Assembly (NCBI GenBank): GCA_946188165.1
Contig: CAMHTW010000025.1
Location: 1-52,718, forward strand
Source: an uncultured Prevotella sp.
GTDB lineage: Bacteria > Bacteroidota > Bacteroidia > Bacteroidales > Bacteroidaceae
Length of the DNA stretch: 52,718 nt
Direction of reading: 5' to 3'
Shown here: positions 49,094 through 52,718 of the stretch, piece by piece
Numbering within the stretch: the first letter of the stretch is position 1
Layout: each line of letters opens with the position of its first letter
Position numbers and translations under genes: made by a program
The notes under the pieces: model-generated
What the model saw: the letters and a program-made list of their open reading frames with translations, nothing else
Database searches by the model: none
What the model was told of the DNA's origin: nothing

Positions 49094-51073
49094 ATGAAGA
49101 AACTACAATTACTACTGACAGTGCTGATTGCTTACCACTTATCACTTGTCACTTCCTTGGCACAGGACTTTAAGTTTGACGAAGTGACATATACCCCACA
49201 GCAGACGACTTTCCGCCTGTTTGCCCCTGCCGATGCCAAGAAGGTGGTGGTACGTATCTATAAGGATGGTCAGGGCGGCAAGGCCCTGAAGACCATCAAG
49301 ATGACACAGATTGCTACGCCACACTCTGACCAGAGGTCAGAGAAGGACGGCCTATGGACCGCTACGGCTGCCGGTGACCTGATGGACAAGTTCTATACCT
49401 TCGACATGGGGCGTGGCGAGTGCCCGGGTGTGTTTGCCAAGGCGGTAGGCGTGAACGGCAAGCGCGGTGCCATCATCGACAAGGAAAAGACGTTCCCCGA
49501 ACACTGGTGCTGCGACCAGCATCCCGTGATTAAGTCGCCTGCCGACCTCGTCATCTACGAGCTGCATCATCGCGACTTCTCCATTGCACGGCCCGACGCC
49601 AAATATCCTGGAAAGTTCATGGCACTGACTGAACCGTGGGCCATCGAACACCTGAAGTCATTAGGTGTCAACGCAGTCCATATCCTGCCCAGCTATGACT
49701 ATGGCTCGGTCGATGAGACGCGTCTCAGTGACAATAAGTATAACTGGGGCTACGACCCTGTAAACTATAATGTGCCAGAGGGTGGCTATTCCACCAATCC
49801 ATACGACCCATACTGTCGAATCCGCGAATTCAAGGAGATGGTGAATGCGCTGCATGAGGCGGGTATTGCTGTGATTCTTGACGTGGTGTATAACCATACT
49901 TACGACATCGAGCACAGCAACTTCCAGCGTACCTATCCTGACTATTACTATCGCAAGACGGCTGACGGTCAGTACAGCAACGGCTCCGGCTGTGGCAACG
50001 AGACGGCATCCGAGCAGCCGATGATGCGGAAGTTTATGATAGAGTCGGTCAAATACTGGTATAACGAATACCGTGTGGACGGCTTCCGTTTCGACCTGAT
50101 GGGATGTCACGACATCGAGACGATGAAGGCTATCCGTGCCGAACTCGACAAGCTGGACCCCTCTATCCTGATTTACGGCGAGGGGTGGAGCGCAGGGGCT
50201 TGTGCCTTGCCCAATGAAAAGCTGGGCATGAAGGCCAATATCCAGCAGATGCCGGGCATTGCCGCCTTCAGCGACGAGATGCGTGACGGACTGCGTGGCC
50301 CGTTCAGCGACGACACCGTATCGGGTTGGCTTGGTCGGTTGAAGACTGGTAAGCCCGGACAGTTTACTGGTGATGTGGAAGTGGAAAGCCTGAAGTTCGG
50401 CATCGTTGGTGGCATCAGTCATCCGCAGGTGAATATGAAGAAGGTGAACTACAGCCAGAAGCCTTGGGCACTGGAGCCCACGCAGATGCTGGCCTACGTC
50501 TCTTGTCATGACGATATGTGTCTGGTGGACCGCTTGAAAGCCAGCATACCGAAGCTGTCGCAGGATGAGCTGATTCGCCTCGACCTGTTGGCACAGACGG
50601 CTGTCATGACGTCGCAGGGTGTTCCCTTTATGCTGAGTGGCGAGGAACTGTTACGCACCAAACAGGGCGTTCACAACAGTTTCGAGTCGCCTGACAGCAT
50701 CAACCGGCTTGACTGGCGCAACAAGGAGCGTTATCCGCAGGTATTCAAGTACTATAGCGACCTGATAGCCCTGCGCCGCAACCATCCGGCCTTCCGTTTG
50801 GGCGACGCCAATCTGGTGCGCAAGCATTTGGAGTTCCTCGATGCGCCCTCAGGCGTCGTTGCCTTCATGTTGAAGAACTATGCCGGACGTGACGACTGGC
50901 GTAACATCATCGTGATTCTCAATCCCAAGCGCGAGTTGGTAACGGTTGATATCCCCAAGGCCATGTACACCGTAGTGTGCAAGGACTGCGAAATCAATGA
51001 GGATTCTACGGAAAAAATCTTTGGCCGCCGTACGACGGTCAGTCCGCAGTCGGCACTGATTCTGCACGATTGA
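49094..51073 (+). CDS. pulA: Type I pullulanase (GH13), secreted
   Basis: ATG 49094 gives a signal peptide (MKKLQLLLTVLIAYHLSLVTSLAQ); an in-frame ATG at 49073 is less suited. An N-terminal CBM48-like domain (TTFRLFAPADAKKVVVRIY) precedes the GH13 barrel. The pullulanase hallmark YNWGYDP is near residue 216; region I DVVYNHT, region II GFRFDLMG with nucleophile Asp334, region III YGEGWSAG with acid/base Glu363, and region IV SCHDD with Asp473. The enzyme hydrolyses alpha-1,6 branches in pullulan, starch or glycogen. Length (about 660) is normal for type I. It starts 24 bp after the thioredoxin-like gene. Confidence 0.9.
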   Translation: MKKLQLLLTVLIAYHLSLVTSLAQDFKFDEVTYTPQQTTFRLFAPADAKKVVVRIYKDGQGGKALKTIKMTQIATPHSDQRSEKDGLWTATAAGDLMDKFYTFDMGRGECPGVFAKAVGVNGKRGAIIDKEKTFPEHWCCDQHPVIKSPADLVIYELHHRDFSIARPDAKYPGKFMALTEPWAIEHLKSLGVNAVHILPSYDYGSVDETRLSDNKYNWGYDPVNYNVPEGGYSTNPYDPYCRIREFKEMVNALHEAGIAVILDVVYNHTYDIEHSNFQRTYPDYYYRKTADGQYSNGSGCGNETASEQPMMRKFMIESVKYWYNEYRVDGFRFDLMGCHDIETMKAIRAELDKLDPSILIYGEGWSAGACALPNEKLGMKANIQQMPGIAAFSDEMRDGLRGPFSDDTVSGWLGRLKTGKPGQFTGDVEVESLKFGIVGGISHPQVNMKKVNYSQKPWALEPTQMLAYVSCHDDMCLVDRLKASIPKLSQDELIRLDLLAQTAVMTSQGVPFMLSGEELLRTKQGVHNSFESPDSINRLDWRNKERYPQVFKYYSDLIALRRNHPAFRLGDANLVRKHLEFLDAPSGVVAFMLKNYAGRDDWRNIIVILNPKRELVTVDIPKAMYTVVCKDCEINEDSTEKIFGRRTTVSPQSALILHD

Positions 51074-51074
51074 G

Positions 51075-51254
51075 CGTAGACATTGCTGTAACTTTTTACA
51101 CGACACAGGTCGCAGTGGTTGGATGATTTGGCTGTTGATTATTCCTGTTGTCAACTTCGTGATGGCTATCGTGATTTTCATCTGGTCGATTATGGACAGC
51201 AAGCCCGAGGACAATAAGTACGGTCCTTCGCCCAAGTATGTTGATGCAGCATAG
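51075..51254 (+). pseudogene. Remnant of a DUF805 membrane protein (C-terminal half only)
   Basis: An ATG at 51123 opens 43 codons (MIWLLIIPVVNFVMAIVIFIW, then EDNKYGPSPKY). Homology-like sequence continues upstream of that ATG in the same frame: HDTGRSGW, the DUF805 hallmark usually seen as RRLHDTGRSGWW, sits at about 51099-51122, and the C-terminal N-K-Y-G-P-x-P is also typical. There is no start codon before it and no room for the first half, because the pullulanase gene ends at 51073. I read it as a truncated gene; a 43-residue protein could still be made. Confidence 0.6.
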
Positions 51255-51288
51255 AACAGGCTGGATAGAAGCAAATCCATATAGAATG

Positions 51289-51316
51289 GGCACTCCTGAT
51301 ACGGAGTGCCTTTTTT
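51289..51316 (+). terminator. Rho-independent terminator before fucI
   Basis: GGCACTCC (51289-51296), loop TGATAC, GGAGTGCC (51303-51310), then six T residues. The 70 bp between it and fucI hold no clear TAnnTTTG promoter. Confidence 0.85.
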
Positions 51317-51385
51317 GCTGACTGATGACATTCGATGTTGGTCTGCGTCCTATATATACAAACAATACAACTAAAACATTTCAAG

Positions 51386-52718
51386 ATGAAGACAAGTTAT
51401 CCGAAAATTGGCATACGCCCGACAATTGACGGTCGTCAGGGCGGTATCCGTGAGGGCCTGGAGGAGAAGACGATGAATCTGGCCAAGGCAGTGAAGAACC
51501 TGATTGAGCAAAACCTGAAGAATGGCGACGGAAGCCGCGTGGAATGCGTCATCTCAGACACGACAATAGGTCGAGTGGGGGAGAGTGCCGCCTGTGCCGA
51601 GAAGTTCGAGCGCGAGGGCGTAGGTTCTACCATCACCGTGACGTCGTGCTGGTGCTACGGCTCTGAGACGATGGATATGAATCCCACCTATCCGAAGGCT
51701 GTCTGGGGCTTCAACGGTACGGAGCGCCCAGGTGCCGTGTATCTGGCTGCCGTGCTGGCTGCACATGCCCAGAAGGGGCTGCCCGCCTATGGCATCTATG
51801 GTCACGACGTGCAGGACCTGGACGATAACACCATTCCTGAGGATGTGAGTGAGAAAATACTGCGCTTTGCCCGTGCTGCCCAAGCGGTGGCTACGATGCG
51901 CGGCAAGAGCTATCTGTCGTTAGGCAATACCTGTATGGGTATCGCCGGAAGTATCGTGAATGCAGACTTCCTGCAGCAATACTTAGGTATGCGTACAGAG
52001 TATGTATCGCTGGTAGAGATACTCCGTCGCGTGGACTTCGGCATCTACGACAAGCAGGAGTTCGAGAAGGCCATGGCGTGGGTAGAGAAGTACTGCAAGC
52101 CCCAGGAGGGTCACGACTATAACGAGGACCGTCAGCTATTCCCGGGTGTGCCCATGACCACCTTCAACGGCAAGGGTAAGGGCAAGAACCGCCAGGAGAA
52201 GGACGAGGACTGGGAGTTTACCGTGAAGTGCATGATGATTATCCGCGACCTGATGCAGGGCAGCGACAAGCTGCTGGAGATGGGCTACAAGGAAGAGGCC
52301 ATCGGCCACAACGCCATTGCAGCAGGTGTGCAGGGTCAGCGTCAGTGGACGGACTACAAGCCTAACTTCGACTTCCCCGAGTCGATGATGTGTACGTCGT
52401 TCGACTGGAACGGACCGCGCGAGGCCTATACGCTGGCTACTGAGAACGACTTCCTGAACGGTATGTCGATGCTGTTCGGACACCTGCTGACGAACAAGGG
52501 TGTGATGTTCTCAGACATCCGTACCTACTGGAGTCCCGAAGCTGTAGAGCGCGTGGCTGGCAAGAAGCCCGAGGGGCAGGCCGCCGGTGGTTTTATCCAC
52601 CTTATCAATAGCGGTGCTACGACACTGGATGCCACTGGTGCTATGACGGATAAGGACGGCAATCCTACCATCAAGAACTTCTGGGAGATGAAGCAAGAGG
52701 ACGTAGAGGCTTGTCTGA
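51386..52718 (+). CDS. fucI: L-fucose isomerase, 5' part (runs off the window)
   Basis: 444 codons without a stop before the window edge; the family is about 590 residues, so roughly three quarters is present. Strong family stretches: [92 protein letters not shown]. FucI converts L-fucose (and D-arabinose) to the ketose using Mn2+; the Glu/Asp ligands lie in the latter conserved region and the His ligand would be beyond the edge. Cytosolic, no signal peptide. Points to use of host fucosylated glycans or plant material. Confidence 0.95.
   Translation, partial: MKTSYPKIGIRPTIDGRQGGIREGLEEKTMNLAKAVKNLIEQNLKNGDGSRVECVISDTTIGRVGESAACAEKFEREGVGSTITVTSCWCYGSETMDMNPTYPKAVWGFNGTERPGAVYLAAVLAAHAQKGLPAYGIYGHDVQDLDDNTIPEDVSEKILRFARAAQAVATMRGKSYLSLGNTCMGIAGSIVNADFLQQYLGMRTEYVSLVEILRRVDFGIYDKQEFEKAMAWVEKYCKPQEGHDYNEDRQLFPGVPMTTFNGKGKGKNRQEKDEDWEFTVKCMMIIRDLMQGSDKLLEMGYKEEAIGHNAIAAGVQGQRQWTDYKPNFDFPESMMCTSFDWNGPREAYTLATENDFLNGMSMLFGHLLTNKGVMFSDIRTYWSPEAVERVAGKKPEGQAAGGFIHLINSGATTLDATGAMTDKDGNPTIKNFWEMKQEDVEACL

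Noticed and set aside
1..52718. Insertion sequence or integrase marking a mobile island
   Set aside because: No transposase, integrase, relaxase or tRNA-adjacent repeat was found in any frame of the window.

Overview
The window looks like a chromosomal segment from a Prevotella-like member of the Bacteroidales. The evidence is the TTG-N19-TAnnTTTG promoters, the near absence of Shine-Dalgarno sequences, Cys lipoboxes followed by acidic residues, BACON, GLUG and MACPF proteins, short C-terminal tails of the form YNLNGQ-V--GI-I-NG+K, and (GAAGAGT)n spacer repeats. No insertion sequence, tRNA, rRNA or CRISPR array was seen. Apart from a partial minus-strand gene at the far left edge, every gene reads on the + strand.

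Layout. (1) 354-13070: eight paralogous lipoproteins in three transcription units, each with its own promoter and terminator. Their signal peptides are almost identical, their mature parts diverge, and a central motif resembles a CBM5/12-type carbohydrate-binding module. (2) 13336-16772: two lipoproteins with similar leader peptides. One is a BMP-like putative ligand binder. The other fuses a type I periplasmic-binding-protein-like domain to a legumain/GPI-transamidase-like C13 cysteine protease with a visible His/Cys dyad. (3) 17118-26977: six consecutive MACPF (perforin/complement-like) lipoproteins, two with N-terminal BACON-like domains. Three keep the MACPF signature G-T-H and three have lost it. 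(4) 27059-45236: four very large surface proteins with GLUG repeats, two with Cys-rich zinc-ribbon-like segments, three with a C-terminal sorting-like tail. A strong terminator closes this block. (5) 45553-52718: apparently ordinary genes: an SGNH hydrolase, an OmpA/TPR protein, a thioredoxin-fold lipoprotein without CxxC, a type I pullulanase, a decayed DUF805 gene and the start of L-fucose isomerase.

The main result is that blocks 1-3 appear to be one regulon. Five promoters (upstream of 354, 5123, 10043, 13336 and 17118) carry a direct repeat of CAAAATTAGCAA with a 21-bp period. It ends 49-50 bp before the -7 element in all five, although the 13336 copy is degenerate. Four of the five transcripts begin with GTTGTGT followed by a small hairpin. 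This links the lipoprotein array, the protease fusion and the MACPF array independently of gene order. My inference is a surface-displayed, multi-component pore-forming system: paralogous glycan-binding lipoproteins, a clan CD protease that could process partners, a set of MACPF subunits that may assemble as hetero-oligomers, and large adhesins. It may act against competing bacteria like the Bacteroidales BSAP toxins, or against host cells. Function is not shown by the sequence.

A second theme is repeat-driven plasticity. A 105-bp spacer element with a triple ACAAC/GTTGT hairpin is repeated exactly three times before 22586, 24977 and 28995. Several signal peptides are themselves encoded by 7- or 8-bp tandem repeats, so slippage would shift the frame.
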